A DNA stretch of 45,958 nt from Sphingopyxis sp. H053 (GCF_001468225.1 NZ_LNRU01000019.1:1-45958), one strand, 5' to 3'; shown: positions 14,911 to 23,312, numbered from the stretch's first letter. Program-made: numbers and translations. Notes: a model not told the origin generated them from the sequence alone.

Positions 14911-15762
14911 CTAGGGATTTTGCAGCGAATAGCCAGCAGGAAGCCGCCCTGCGGCCAAATCGGCGGCGAGCGCCCGCCCGCCGATCCCGGCCGCACGGAG
15001 CGAGGCGAGCGACGCCGCGGCGTCACGCTTCGCCAGCCTTTTGCCGTCGGGGCCGCAGACGAGCGCATGATGGCGATAAAGCGGGGTCGGCAGATCGAGG
15101 AGCGCCTGGAGCAGCCGGTGGACGTCGGTCGAGGCGATCAGATCGGCGCCGCGGATGACGTGCGTCACCCCCATCGCGGCGTCGTCGAGCGTGCTCGCGA
15201 GATGATAGCTCGCCGGGGCGTCCTTGCGCGCGAGGACGATATCCCCGTGCGCCGCCGGATCGGCGGACCGAAGCCCCTGCCCCGCCTCTTCCCATTGCAG
15301 ATCGCCACTTTCGGCAAGCGCACGCGCGGTGTCGAGGCGCCAGCAATGCGGTTCATCCGCGAGGCGGCGTGTCCGCTCGGTTTCGGACAGGCCCCGGCAG
15401 GTGCCGGGGTAGATCGCGCCGGATGGCCCATGCGGCGCCGACAGGCTCGCCGCGATATCGGCGCGGGTGCAAAAACAGGGATAGACGAGGCCGCGCGCGC
15501 GCAGATTGTCGAGCGCGGCGGCATAGTCGCCGAGCCGCGCCGACTGGCGCACCGGATCGCCGTCCCAGTCGATCCCGAGCCAGGCGAGGTCGGCGAGCGA
15601 GGCGCCGACAAATGACTCGCGCGAGCGGCTGCCGTCGATATCGTCGATGCGGATCAGGAACTTCCCGCCCGCGCGCCGCGCCGCGTCATGCGCGAGCACC
15701 GCGCTATAGGCGTGGCCGAGGTGGAGTTCGCCGGTCGGGCTGGGGGCGAAGCGGGTCAGCAT
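14911..15762 (-). CDS. gluQ: Glutamyl-Q tRNA(Asp) synthetase
   Basis: 283 residues, the length of GluQRS rather than full GluRS. It attaches glutamate to the queuosine base of tRNA(Asp). RFAPSPTGELHLGHAYSAVL holds the HIGH motif; CFCTRADIAASL with YPGTCRGL gives the zinc Cys cluster; KRLAKRDAAASL is the KMSKS-like loop. The anticodon-binding domain is missing, as expected. The ATG at 15762 is chosen to match the family N-terminus; upstream in-frame residues are not family-like. It probably heads a unit with the HIG1 gene and the cobalamin adenosyltransferase. Confidence 0.95.
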   Translation of the reverse strand: MLTRFAPSPTGELHLGHAYSAVLAHDAARRAGGKFLIRIDDIDGSRSRESFVGASLADLAWLGIDWDGDPVRQSARLGDYAAALDNLRARGLVYPCFCTRADIAASLSAPHGPSGAIYPGTCRGLSETERTRRLADEPHCWRLDTARALAESGDLQWEEAGQGLRSADPAAHGDIVLARKDAPASYHLASTLDDAAMGVTHVIRGADLIASTDVHRLLQALLDLPTPLYRHHALVCGPDGKRLAKRDAAASLASLRAAGIGGRALAADLAAGRLPAGYSLQNP

Positions 15763-15834
15763 GCGGCGCCGTCCGGGTCTAGATACTGTGCCTCTGCCCC
15801 GCCGGACATTCCATATCTTGCGGCACATCGCCTC

Positions 15835-15864
15835 TTGACGTGCGAATCATATGCGTGATGTAAT
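15835..15864 (+). promoter_or_regulatory. Possible sigma-70 promoter of the HNH endonuclease gene
   Basis: TTGACG (15835-15840), an 18-nt spacer and TGTAAT (15859-15864). Both hexamers match five of six consensus bases. It lies about 70 bp upstream of the HNH start in the region shared with divergent gluQ. Confidence 0.4.
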
Positions 15865-15932
15865 GATGCTGTCACCCGGGACTGGCAGTGGCGCGCCATC
15901 CCGCGCAGTATAGGGGGCAGCGTAGCGTAGCC

Positions 15933-16499
15933 ATGTTTCATCCCGATCTCGCCCGGCATCCCGATTCCTGTCCGGCCCTTGTTCTCAATGCAGACTATAC
16001 GCCGCTCAGCTATTACCCCTTGAGCCTGTGGCCCTGGCAGACGGCGGTCAAGGCGGTTTTCCTCGACCGCGTCACCATCGTGGAAAATTACGAACGCGAG
16101 ATTCATTCGCCGACGAAGACGATGCCGATCCCCAGCGTCATCGCGCTCCGCCAATATGTGAAGCCGTCGCAGCATCCGGCGTTCACGCGCTTCAACCTGT
16201 TCCTGCGCGACCGGTTTTCGTGTCAATATTGCGGGTCGGGCAAGGATTTGACCTTCGACCATGTCGTGCCGCGCCGACTGGGCGGGCGGACGACGTGGGA
16301 AAATGTCGCGACCGCGTGCGCGCCGTGCAACCTCAAAAAAGGCGGCCGCACCCCGCAACAGGCGCATATGCCGATCTATCGGCAGCCCTGGCGCCCGACG
16401 AGCTGGCAGCTGCAGGACAATGGGCGGGCGTTCCCGCCGAACTATCTGCACACCAGCTGGATCGACTGGCTGTATTGGGATGTCGAGCTGGAAGGCTGA
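15933..16499 (+). CDS. HNH endonuclease-family protein
   Basis: 188 residues. The core is residues about 95-145: FSCQYCGSGKDLTFDHVVPR, RLGGRTTWENVATACAPCNL then KKG. This shows the HNH/McrA fold with two Cys-x-x-Cys zinc pairs and the catalytic His in DHVVPR. The long N-terminal part (ALVLNADYTPLSYYPLSLWP) is typical of a widespread chromosomal HNH subfamily of unknown cellular role, not a restriction enzyme. ATG at 15933 begins the family-like MFHPDLARH; an in-frame start 45 bp upstream is possible. No methylase is nearby. Confidence 0.9.
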   Translation: MFHPDLARHPDSCPALVLNADYTPLSYYPLSLWPWQTAVKAVFLDRVTIVENYEREIHSPTKTMPIPSVIALRQYVKPSQHPAFTRFNLFLRDRFSCQYCGSGKDLTFDHVVPRRLGGRTTWENVATACAPCNLKKGGRTPQQAHMPIYRQPWRPTSWQLQDNGRAFPPNYLHTSWIDWLYWDVELEG

Positions 16500-16582
16500 A
16501 CGGCGCATGGGCGGGCGCGACAGCGTGGGTTCACCTCGATGGCATTAGGCGGCCGCCAACCATCGAAAAAAGGAGAAACATC

Positions 16583-17008
16583 ATGGTTCGCATCGCTCGC
16601 TTGCTCGCCGTTGGCATGGTCACCGCACCTTTGCTCGCCGCGTGCGCAACAGTCCCGCCCGCCGAACAGCCCGTGTCGGTGACCGGCAGCATCACCTATC
16701 GCGAGCGCATCGCGCTGCCGCCGACCGCGCAGGTCGAAGTTACGTTGAGCGATGTCAGCCTGATGGACGCCCCGTCGAAGACGATCGCGCAGCAATCGTT
16801 CACCGCCGACGGCCGCCAGGTGCCTTTCGCCTTTTCGCTGACCGTCGACCAGCGCCAGCTCGACCCGCGCCACAGCTATGCCGTCGCGGCACGCATCACC
16901 GACGCGTCGGGGAAGCTGATGTTCATCACCGACACGCGCAATAGCGTTACGTTCGACGGGCGGCGCACAGTCGATATGGGGACGCTCAACCTCGTGAAAA
17001 CGCGTTGA
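16583..17008 (+). CDS. YbaY-family lipoprotein
   Basis: 141 residues. MVRIARLLAVGMVTAPLLAA then Cys gives a lipobox (LLAAC). The mature domain (VSVTGSITYRERIALPPTAQ, LSDVSLMDAPSKTIAQQSF, PFAFSLTVDQRQLDPRHSY) matches the YbaY / YscW-like lipoprotein domain. The role of these envelope lipoproteins is poorly known; YscW is a pilotin but nothing here points to type III secretion. AAGGAG at 16570 supports the ATG at 16583. It is a single gene between the HNH gene and a small membrane protein. Confidence 0.87.
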   Translation: MVRIARLLAVGMVTAPLLAACATVPPAEQPVSVTGSITYRERIALPPTAQVEVTLSDVSLMDAPSKTIAQQSFTADGRQVPFAFSLTVDQRQLDPRHSYAVAARITDASGKLMFITDTRNSVTFDGRRTVDMGTLNLVKTR

Positions 17009-17105
17009 TTCCCGCCCTGCTGGACGGCCATCCTGAAACTTGATAGCCAATCCGGCGGCAATCGCCGCGCGGGGGGCGCAGGCGGCCGGCAAGGGGGAGG
17101 ATAGC

Positions 17106-17552
17106 ATGGCCTATCAAGGCGGCATCGGCGGCACGTTCAAGAATCTGTGGTCGCCCGACCTGACGACACGCGCGGGGGCGCTCAGTGCAGCCCAGACTGC
17201 ATCAACGGCACTGACCATCGTCGCGACACTCAGTGTTTTGAGGCTGTGGTTTTCCGTGGGCACCGACAATCTTGTGCGGCTCATTGGCGACGCGAACCCA
17301 ATTATCCTGATAGCGGTAGCTCACATCGTCCTGATGTTCGTCGCAGCGGCGCTGCTTCGCCAGGGCCGCGGGATTATCTTCGGAATTCTTGCCACATTAT
17401 TATATTTTCTCAGCACGATCCTGAATGGAACACCCACCTCATGGATCGTTGGCGCGGTTCTACTCGGCGCCATGGTCGGCGGAGTGCGCGGAGCCATCGC
17501 GCTAAAACGAGGCGAGGGATTTTCGGACGACGTCTACGAGACCTTTGCCTAA
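17106..17552 (+). CDS. Small membrane protein of unknown function
   Basis: 148 residues with about four hydrophobic segments: AQTASTALTIVATLSVLRLW, PIILIAVAHIVLMFVAAALL, IIFGILATLLYFLSTIL and TSWIVGAVLLGAMVGGVRGA. No family is recognised. The ATG at 17106 follows an excellent ribosome site (GGGGGAGG) five bases away; earlier in-frame starts lack one. Base use is a little less GC-rich than the neighbours in the middle of the gene. No operon partner is clear; ppc follows after 165 bp containing palindromes. Confidence 0.7.
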   Translation: MAYQGGIGGTFKNLWSPDLTTRAGALSAAQTASTALTIVATLSVLRLWFSVGTDNLVRLIGDANPIILIAVAHIVLMFVAAALLRQGRGIIFGILATLLYFLSTILNGTPTSWIVGAVLLGAMVGGVRGAIALKRGEGFSDDVYETFA

Positions 17553-17638
17553 CGCCTGTTGCTCCACGAGCGCATGGAGAACGCGCAATAGTGTTACTCG
17601 AAGGGCACGTTTCGGGATAGATATAGGCGAACCGGCCC

Positions 17639-17698
17639 GCGAAGGCGCATAGATCTGGCGCGCGCATAGCTATGCGCCGCTTGACGCTGCGCCTTCGC
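17639..17698. promoter_or_regulatory. Nested palindromes upstream of ppc
   Basis: A perfect 11-bp inverted repeat, GCGAAGGCGCA (17639-17649) and TGCGCCTTCGC (17688-17698), encloses a perfect 16-bp palindrome GCGCATAGCTATGCGC (17662-17677). The structure ends 19 bp before the ppc start codon. It could be an operator, a leader-RNA hairpin or a terminator for the gene upstream; there is no T run. The rest of the 165-bp gap shows nothing recognisable. Confidence 0.5.
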
Positions 17699-17717
17699 AG
17701 GTGCAGCAATCCGGCGC

Positions 17718-20396
17718 ATGGGCCCGCCTATCCAGATCTCGCAAAACCCCGACATCCGCTATTTGGGGCGGATCCTCGGTGACGTCATCCGCGCTTATGG
17801 CGGCGACAAATTGTTCCGCCAGACCGAATATATCCGCTCGTCGAGCGTCGACCGGCACCGCGGGATCGCGGGGGCCGAGGCGATCGACCCGGGGCTCGAT
17901 GCGCTGAGCCTCGACGATACGATCGCCTTCGTGCGCGGCTTCATGCTGTTTTCGATGCTCGCCAATCTTGCCGAGGACCGGCAGGGGGTCGCGGCCGAAC
18001 CCGAGGCGACGGTTGCGGCGGCGATCGAAAAACTGCGCGACGATGGCATCGATGGCGACGCGATCGCGGCACTGCTGAGCGCCTCGCTCGTCGCGCCGGT
18101 GCTCACCGCGCACCCGACCGAGGTGCGGCGGAAGTCAGTGCTCGACCACAAGAACCGCATCGCCGAACTGATGCTGCTGCGCGACCGCGGCGCCGACGAG
18201 ACGCCCGAGGGCGATGTCGTCGAGGATGCGATCCGGCGGCAGATCGTGCTGCTGTGGCAGACGCGACCGCTGCGCACCGAGAAATTGTTCGTCGCCGACG
18301 AGATCGACAATGCGCTCACCTATTTGCGTGACGTCTTCCTTCCCGTCGTGCCGAAGCTTTACGCGCGCTGGGAAGCCGAGCTGGGGCAACGCCCCGCGAG
18401 TTTCCTGCGCGTGGGCAGCTGGATCGGCGGCGACCGCGACGGCAATCCCTTCGTCACCGCCGAAACGATGCACATGGCGACGGCACGCAACGCCGCCGCG
18501 GTGCTCGGCCATTATATCGACGCGGTCCACCACCTCGGCGCCGAGCTGTCGGTGTCGGCGAGCCTCGCCACGGTTCCCGAAGCCGTCGAAGCGCTGGCCG
18601 AGGCGAGCGGCGATGCCGCGCCGAGCCGCCGCGACGAACCCTATCGCCGGGCTTTGTCGGGGATTTATGCACGGCTCTGCGCCACTTATGCCGAGATCGT
18701 CGGCCGCGCGCCGCCGCGTCCGTCGGCGCTGAAAGGCGCGCCCTATACCACCCCGGCGTCGCTTCGCCGCGACCTCGTCACCATCGCCAACGGCCTGTCG
18801 GCGAACAGCCAGGGCCAGTTCGGCGGCATCGGCGCATTGGGGCGGCTGATCCGCGCGGTCGAAGTGTTCGGATTCCACCTCGCGACGCTCGACATGCGCC
18901 AGAACAGCGCGGTGCACGAACGCGTGCTCGCCGAGTTGCTCAGCGTGTCGGGCGTTTGTCCTGATTATCTGGCGCTGGGCGAAGAGGAACGCGTCGCGCT
19001 GCTCACCGCCGAGCTACAAAGCGACCGGCCGCTAGCGGCGCCGTGGCACCAGTGGAGCGACGAGACCGCGGGCGAACTCGCGATCGTCCATGCCGCCGCC
19101 GATGTGCGCAAACGGCTGGGCAATGACGCGATCTGCCAGTGGATCATCAGCATGGCGCAGGAGCTGTCCGACCTGCTCGAAGTCCATGTCCTCGCGCGCG
19201 AAGCGGGGCTGTGGCGGAGCGGCGGCGACGCGGGCCAGTCGAACCTGATGGTCGTGCCGCTGTTCGAGACGATCGCCGATCTCGACCGCGCGCCCGCGAT
19301 CATGGCGCGTTATTTCGCGATGCCCGAAATCGGCCCGCAGATCGGCCAGCGCGGGCATCAGGAAGTGATGATCGGCTATTCGGATTCGAACAAGGACGGC
19401 GGTTATCTGACCTCGACCTGGGGACTGCACCAGGCGTCGCAGGCGCTGACCCCGGTGTTCGAGGAGGCCGACACCGCGATGCAATTGTTCCACGGCCGCG
19501 GCGGCGCGGTCGGGCGCGGCGGCGGTAGCGCCTTTGCCGCGATCCGCGCGCAACCCGCGGGCACGGTGCAGGGGCGCATCCGCATCACCGAACAGGGCGA
19601 GGTGATCGCGGCGAAATATGGCACCGCGGCGAGCGCGGCGACGAACCTCGAGGCGATGGTGTCGGCAAGCCTGCTCGCGAGCCTCGAGCCCGAGGCGCTG
19701 AGCGACAAGGATGCCGCGCGCTTTACCGCGGCGATGGACCAGCTGTCGGACGGCGCCTTCGCCGCCTATCGCGGGCTCGTCTATGACACCCCGGCGTTCA
19801 AGGATTTCTTCCGCGCGATGACGCCGATCGCCGAGATCGCGACGCTGAAGATCGGATCGCGGCCGTCGAGCCGCACCAAGTCGAGCGCGATCGAGGATCT
19901 GCGCGCGATCCCGTGGGTGTTCAGCTGGGCGCAGTCGCGCGCGATGCTGCCCGGCTGGTACGGCACCGGCGAGGGTTTTGCGGCGTTCGAGGACAAGGCG
20001 CTGCTGGCGGACATGGCGGCGGGCTGGCCCTTTTTCGCCGCGCTGCTCGGCAATATGGAGATGGTGCTCGCCAAATCGGACATGGGGATCGCCGCGCGCT
20101 ACGCCGAGCTGGCGGCGGGAATCGACGGGCATGAGGCGATCTTTGGCCGCATCCAGGGCGGATGGAACCGCGCGCATGACGGGCTGCTCGACATCACCGG
20201 CCAGACGCGGTTGCTCGAAAAGAATCCGGCGCTCGAGGCATCGATCCGGCTGCGCCTGCCCTATATCGAGCCGCTGAATTTGCTGCAGATCGAGCTGATG
20301 AAGCGCCACCGCGCCGGCGAAACCGATCCGCGCATTGCCGAGGGCATCCAGCTGACGATCAACGCGATCGCGACGGCGCTGCGGAATAGCGGCTGA
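17718..20396 (+). CDS. ppc: Phosphoenolpyruvate carboxylase
   Basis: 892 residues, the normal size. It adds bicarbonate to PEP to make oxaloacetate, replenishing the TCA cycle in the cytosol. Catalytic elements are VLTAHPTEVRRKS (His about 132), GSWIGGDRDGNPFVT, GYSDSNKDGGYLTSTWGLHQ, the mobile loop FHGRGGAVGRGGG and the C-terminal RNSG. Nothing is missing. Oxaloacetate supply may matter with acyl-CoA degradation nearby, but that is a general point. The gene stands alone, with nested palindromes upstream and a family-B repeat acting as a likely terminator directly at its stop codon. Confidence 0.98.
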   Translation: MGPPIQISQNPDIRYLGRILGDVIRAYGGDKLFRQTEYIRSSSVDRHRGIAGAEAIDPGLDALSLDDTIAFVRGFMLFSMLANLAEDRQGVAAEPEATVAAAIEKLRDDGIDGDAIAALLSASLVAPVLTAHPTEVRRKSVLDHKNRIAELMLLRDRGADETPEGDVVEDAIRRQIVLLWQTRPLRTEKLFVADEIDNALTYLRDVFLPVVPKLYARWEAELGQRPASFLRVGSWIGGDRDGNPFVTAETMHMATARNAAAVLGHYIDAVHHLGAELSVSASLATVPEAVEALAEASGDAAPSRRDEPYRRALSGIYARLCATYAEIVGRAPPRPSALKGAPYTTPASLRRDLVTIANGLSANSQGQFGGIGALGRLIRAVEVFGFHLATLDMRQNSAVHERVLAELLSVSGVCPDYLALGEEERVALLTAELQSDRPLAAPWHQWSDETAGELAIVHAAADVRKRLGNDAICQWIISMAQELSDLLEVHVLAREAGLWRSGGDAGQSNLMVVPLFETIADLDRAPAIMARYFAMPEIGPQIGQRGHQEVMIGYSDSNKDGGYLTSTWGLHQASQALTPVFEEADTAMQLFHGRGGAVGRGGGSAFAAIRAQPAGTVQGRIRITEQGEVIAAKYGTAASAATNLEAMVSASLLASLEPEALSDKDAARFTAAMDQLSDGAFAAYRGLVYDTPAFKDFFRAMTPIAEIATLKIGSRPSSRTKSSAIEDLRAIPWVFSWAQSRAMLPGWYGTGEGFAAFEDKALLADMAAGWPFFAALLGNMEMVLAKSDMGIAARYAELAAGIDGHEAIFGRIQGGWNRAHDGLLDITGQTRLLEKNPALEASIRLRLPYIEPLNLLQIELMKRHRAGETDPRIAEGIQLTINAIATALRNSG

Positions 20397-20472
20397 TCGT
20401 CATCCCAGCGAAAGCCGGGACCGCTCTCGTTACTTCCAATCGCCAGCGGCCCCAGCTTTCGCTGGGGCGACG
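20397..20472. repeat. Intergenic palindromic repeat, family B, copy 1
   Basis: Arms CCCAGCGAAAGC (20404-20415) and GCTTTCGCTGGG (20455-20466) are perfect complements, flanked by CGTCAT and GCGACG. A second copy lies at 23226-23307. It begins at the ppc stop codon and may end transcription of ppc and of the convergent lipoprotein gene. Confidence 0.85.
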
Positions 20473-20480
20473 GTGTAAGG

Positions 20481-20999
20481 TCAGCTCTTGACGATCACCA
20501 CCTCGCCCCTGGCGTTCGCGCCGTCGGGGACGAAGTTGATGCGAAAATCGGCGCCGTCCTTGTCCTTGCCCGCGAGCGCGTCGCCGCTGCGCGTGATCTT
20601 GACGCCCTTTTTGGCGAACTCGGCGGCCATCCAGTCGGCCGCCTTCGTCGGCGCCGCGGGCGAGGTGAAACCGAGTTTGACCGTCGCCTTGTCGGCGCCG
20701 CTCTTGTCGTTCGCGTCGACGTCGACCTTGGTGACCTTGCTCCCCGGATAGAGCTTCACCCCGTCGATATCGAAATCGCTCTCGATATCGAGGTCGACGA
20801 AATCGGGGATGTCGATGTCGATCGCGGCGCCGCCGCCGTCGATCTTGAGATTGCCGCCGTCCTTGCCGGTCTTGATCTGGACGCCGCCATGCTCGTCGCC
20901 GGCGTTGATCGAGACTTCGGTGCCCTCGCTGGATTTCTTCTCCTCCGACCCGCAGGCGGCGAGGAGCATCATCGGGGGAATCAGGAACGCGAGACGCAT
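20481..20999 (-). CDS. Acidic lipoprotein of unknown function
   Basis: 172 residues. MRLAFLIPPMMLLAAC is a short lipoprotein signal (lipobox LAAC). The mature N-terminal half has alternating Asp/Ile segments (AAIDIDIPDFVDLDIESDFD) suggesting regular beta strands. The C-terminal part (DWMAAEFAKKGVKITRSGDA, then DFRINFVPDGANARGEVVIV) is not recognised. It is placed under one of the best promoter matches in the window, so it is probably well expressed. Its function and partners are unknown. Confidence 0.72.
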   Translation of the reverse strand: MRLAFLIPPMMLLAACGSEEKKSSEGTEVSINAGDEHGGVQIKTGKDGGNLKIDGGGAAIDIDIPDFVDLDIESDFDIDGVKLYPGSKVTKVDVDANDKSGADKATVKLGFTSPAAPTKAADWMAAEFAKKGVKITRSGDALAGKDKDGADFRINFVPDGANARGEVVIVKS

Positions 21000-21026
21000 C
21001 GACTATCTCCTTGGTGCATTAGTTGC

Positions 21027-21055
21027 ATAATACACCTTGGCCGCGGGTGAGTCAA
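21027..21055 (-). promoter_or_regulatory. Strong sigma-70-type promoter of the acidic lipoprotein gene
   Basis: Read on the minus strand: TTGACT (21050-21055), exactly 17 nt, TATTAT (21027-21032). This places the transcript start about 20 bp before the start codon at 20999. An imperfect palindrome between GGTGCA and TACACC (21013-21036) overlaps the -10 box and start site and could be an operator. Confidence 0.7.
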
Positions 21056-21068
21056 TTGTCCCCTCGTT

Positions 21069-21142
21069 CGTCATGCCGGACTTGATCCGGCATCCATTCC
21101 GAGGGCGCGGTCATGGACCCCGGATCAAGTCCGGGGTGACGA
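21069..21142. repeat. Intergenic palindromic repeat, family C, copy 1
   Basis: GTCATGCCGGACTTGATCCGG at the left is matched by CCCCGGATCAAGTCCGGGG and GTGACG at the right. Further copies are at 35877-35950 and 37760-37823, with a core fragment at 22035-22053. It fills the gap upstream of the lipoprotein promoter and at the end of the SDR gene. Confidence 0.85.
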
Positions 21143-21150
21143 TGAGGGCG

Positions 21151-21954
21151 TTAGGCGTCGATGCTCGTCCGGACGTCGCCGTGGACCAGCCCGCCGTCGA
21201 CGGTGATCGTGTCGCCGACGACATAGTCGCCCGCCTTCGACGCGAGGAAGATCGCGGCGCCCGCCATATCCTCGGGCACGCCGATGCGCTTCACGGGGAT
21301 GCTCTTCGCCACCGCGTCGCCATGGTCGCGCGCCGCCTTGTTCATGTCCGACTGGAACGCGCCGGGCGCGATCGCGGTGACGAGGATGTGATCCTGCACC
21401 AGCCGCGCGGCGAGGCGCTTGGTGAGGTAGAGGATCGCCGCCTTCGATGCGTGGTAGCTGTAGGTTTCCCACGGGTTCAAACGCTGGCCGTCGATCGAGC
21501 CGATGTTGATCACCTTCGCCGGGCGCGCGGCGGTGCCGCCGCCCTTGAGCAGCCCGTGCAGCGCCTGCGTCAGAAAGAAGGGCGATTTGACGTTGATGTC
21601 CATCACCTTGTCCCAGCCCGCTTCGGGGAAACCCTCGAACGGTTCGCCCCACGCGGCGCCGGCGTTGTTGACGAGGATGTCGAGGCGCTCTTCGCGCGCT
21701 TCGAGCTCCGACGCGAGCGCGCGGCAGCCTTCGACCGTCGACAGGTCGACGGGCAGGCCGATGACCTTGCCCGGATAACGCGTTTCGAAATCGGCGACGG
21801 CCTCCTCGATCTGCGCGCTCTTGCGCGCCGAGATGTAGACGCGCGCCGCGCCCGCGGCGAGATAGCCCTCGACGATCATCTTGCCGATGCCGCGCGAGCC
21901 ACCAGTGACGAGCGCGATGCGGCCGTCGAGGCCGAACATGTCCTGAAGATTCAT
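21151..21954 (-). CDS. Short-chain dehydrogenase/reductase (acyl-CoA cluster)
   Basis: 267 residues. The classical SDR fold is clear: ALVTGGSRGIGKMIVEGYLA (cofactor loop), ILVNNAGAAWGEPFEGF, catalytic Ser in NIGSIDGQRL and YSYHASKAAILYL (Tyr-x3-Lys), then TAIAPGAFQSDM. It resembles RhlG/FabG-like 3-oxoacyl reductases, though substrate cannot be fixed. ATG at 21954 is chosen because of AAGGA seven bases upstream; an upstream in-frame ATG lies inside a repeat. It lies last in a leftward group behind two acyl-CoA dehydrogenase subunits, with a repeat between, and may act on their product. Confidence 0.9.
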   Translation of the reverse strand: MNLQDMFGLDGRIALVTGGSRGIGKMIVEGYLAAGAARVYISARKSAQIEEAVADFETRYPGKVIGLPVDLSTVEGCRALASELEAREERLDILVNNAGAAWGEPFEGFPEAGWDKVMDINVKSPFFLTQALHGLLKGGGTAARPAKVINIGSIDGQRLNPWETYSYHASKAAILYLTKRLAARLVQDHILVTAIAPGAFQSDMNKAARDHGDAVAKSIPVKRIGVPEDMAGAAIFLASKAGDYVVGDTITVDGGLVHGDVRTSIDA

Positions 21955-21969
21955 AGTCCAATCCTTTTT

Positions 21970-22081
21970 CTCCCTCCCCTTCAGGGGAGGGTTGGGGTGG
22001 GGCATGTCGGGCTCAATGCCCTCCCCGCTGCGCCCCGGACTTGATCCGGGGCTCGCTGCCCCTCCCGCAAGCGGGAGGGGG
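21970..22081. repeat. Intergenic palindromic repeat, family D, copy 1 with family C core inside
   Basis: The left stem pairs CCTCCCCT with AGGGGAGG, and the right stem is CCCCTCCCGC, AA, GCGGGAGGG. Between them (22035-22053) lies the family-C core CCCCGGACTTGATCCGGGG. It separates the SDR gene from the acyl-CoA dehydrogenase gene. A fuller copy of family D is at 36845-36951. Confidence 0.75.
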
Positions 22082-22087
22082 TGAAGT

Positions 22088-23206
22088 TTAGTAGCCGTTC
22101 ATCCGCGCAACCTGGTCGATGTGATAATGCACATCGCCCATATATTCGGCGAGCGCGCGGTCGCGTTTCATATAGAGGCCGATGTCATATTCGTCGGTCA
22201 TGCCGATGCCGCCGTGCATCTGGACGCCCTCGCGCACCGCGAGGTTCGCGGCGCGGCCGGCCTTCGCCTTGGCGACCGAGACCATCAGCCTCGCGCCCTC
22301 GCTGCCTTCGTCGAGCAGCTGCTGCGCCTTCATCACGGTGGCGCGCGCGACTTCCATCTCGCCATAGAGATGCGCGGCGCGGTGCTGGAGGCCCTGGAAC
22401 TCGCCGATCAGCTTGCCGAACTGCTTGCGTTCCTTGAGGTAATTCACCGTCATGTCCATCGCGCCCTGCCCGACGCCGACCATTTCGGCGGCGGCGCCGG
22501 TGCGGGTGGCGGCGAGCAGCGCGTCGAGGATTTCACCGCCCGCATCGACCTCACCGATCACCGCGTCGGCGTCGACCTCGACCCCGTCGAGGGTGACGTG
22601 GCTCGCCAAGCTGCTGTCGACGAGGCGGCGCGGGTCGGCGGTGACGCCCTTCGCATCCTTCGGCACCGCGAACAAAGTGATGCCGCCGTCGGTCTTCGCC
22701 GCGACGATGCTCATGTCGGCGACATGGCCGTGGAGGACAAAGCTCTTTTTGCCGTCGAGACGGAAGCCGTTGCCCGCGCGCGTCGCGGTCGTCGCGATGC
22801 GGTCGGGGCGATGCTTCGCGCCCTCGTCGATCGCGAGCGCGATAATTGCCTCGCCAGATGCGATCGCGGGGAGCCAGCGGCCCGCCTGCGTGCCACCCGC
22901 CTTGGCGAGCGCGGCGACCGCGCCGACGCTCGTCGACAGGAAGGGCGACGGGGTCAGGTTGCGGCCGATTTCCTCGAGTACGATGCCCGCCTCCATATGC
23001 CCCATGCCGAGCCCGCCATGCGCCTCGGGAACGAGCATGCCGGGCAGGCCCATTTCGGTGAACTGCGCCCAGAGATCGCGCGAGAATCCCGTCGCGTCGG
23101 CGCTGTCGCGCAGGCTGCGCAGGTGCGACACGGGCGCCTGTTCGGCGACGAAGGGCGCGACGCTGTCCTTGAGCATCGCCTGGTCGTCATTGTGATAGAG
23201 CGGCAT
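22088..23206 (-). CDS. Acyl-CoA dehydrogenase, subunit lacking the catalytic glutamate
   Basis: 372 residues, ACAD fold: N-terminal helices, a central beta domain (EAIIALAIDEGAKHRPD, then FRLDGKKSFVLHGHVADMSI) and C-terminal helices with RKQFGKLIGEFQGLQHRAAH and QMHGGIGMTDEYDIGLYMKR. The usual Y-E-G-T catalytic-base segment is replaced by AEYMGDVHYHIDQVARMNGY, so no catalytic Glu is seen there. The TEPxxGSD FAD segment is also absent. This is the pattern of the non-catalytic partner in heteromeric ACADs (the FadE/ChsE type of actinobacterial steroid side-chain degradation). Its partner would be the next gene at 23313. Confidence 0.9.
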   Translation of the reverse strand: MPLYHNDDQAMLKDSVAPFVAEQAPVSHLRSLRDSADATGFSRDLWAQFTEMGLPGMLVPEAHGGLGMGHMEAGIVLEEIGRNLTPSPFLSTSVGAVAALAKAGGTQAGRWLPAIASGEAIIALAIDEGAKHRPDRIATTATRAGNGFRLDGKKSFVLHGHVADMSIVAAKTDGGITLFAVPKDAKGVTADPRRLVDSSLASHVTLDGVEVDADAVIGEVDAGGEILDALLAATRTGAAAEMVGVGQGAMDMTVNYLKERKQFGKLIGEFQGLQHRAAHLYGEMEVARATVMKAQQLLDEGSEGARLMVSVAKAKAGRAANLAVREGVQMHGGIGMTDEYDIGLYMKRDRALAEYMGDVHYHIDQVARMNGY

Positions 23207-23225
23207 ATCTGTCCCAATCTCTTTT

Positions 23226-23307
23226 CGTCATCCCAGCGAAAGCTGGGATCGTTGGCGGCCAGTGCCGCCCTGTCCCGATAGCGGCCCCAGCTTTCGCTGG
23301 GGCGACG
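23226..23307. repeat. Intergenic palindromic repeat, family B, copy 2
   Basis: CCCAGCGAAAGC (23232-23243) and GCTTTCGCTGGG (23290-23301), with CGTCAT and GCGACG edges as in copy 1. It occupies the 106-bp gap between the two ACAD subunit genes. Confidence 0.85.
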
Positions 23308-23312
23308 CGTTG

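Noticed and set aside
19032..20309. Leftward open frame within ppc
   Set aside because: Antisense to conserved PEPC sequence, with no recognisable protein motifs.
21037..22044. Long rightward open frame opposite the SDR gene
   Set aside because: It runs through repeats and has Arg/Asp-rich random composition; the SDR on the minus strand has all catalytic motifs.
20397..23307. Repeats considered as a CRISPR array
   Set aside because: Copies are far apart, palindromic and of unequal spacing, with no cas genes or regular spacers.
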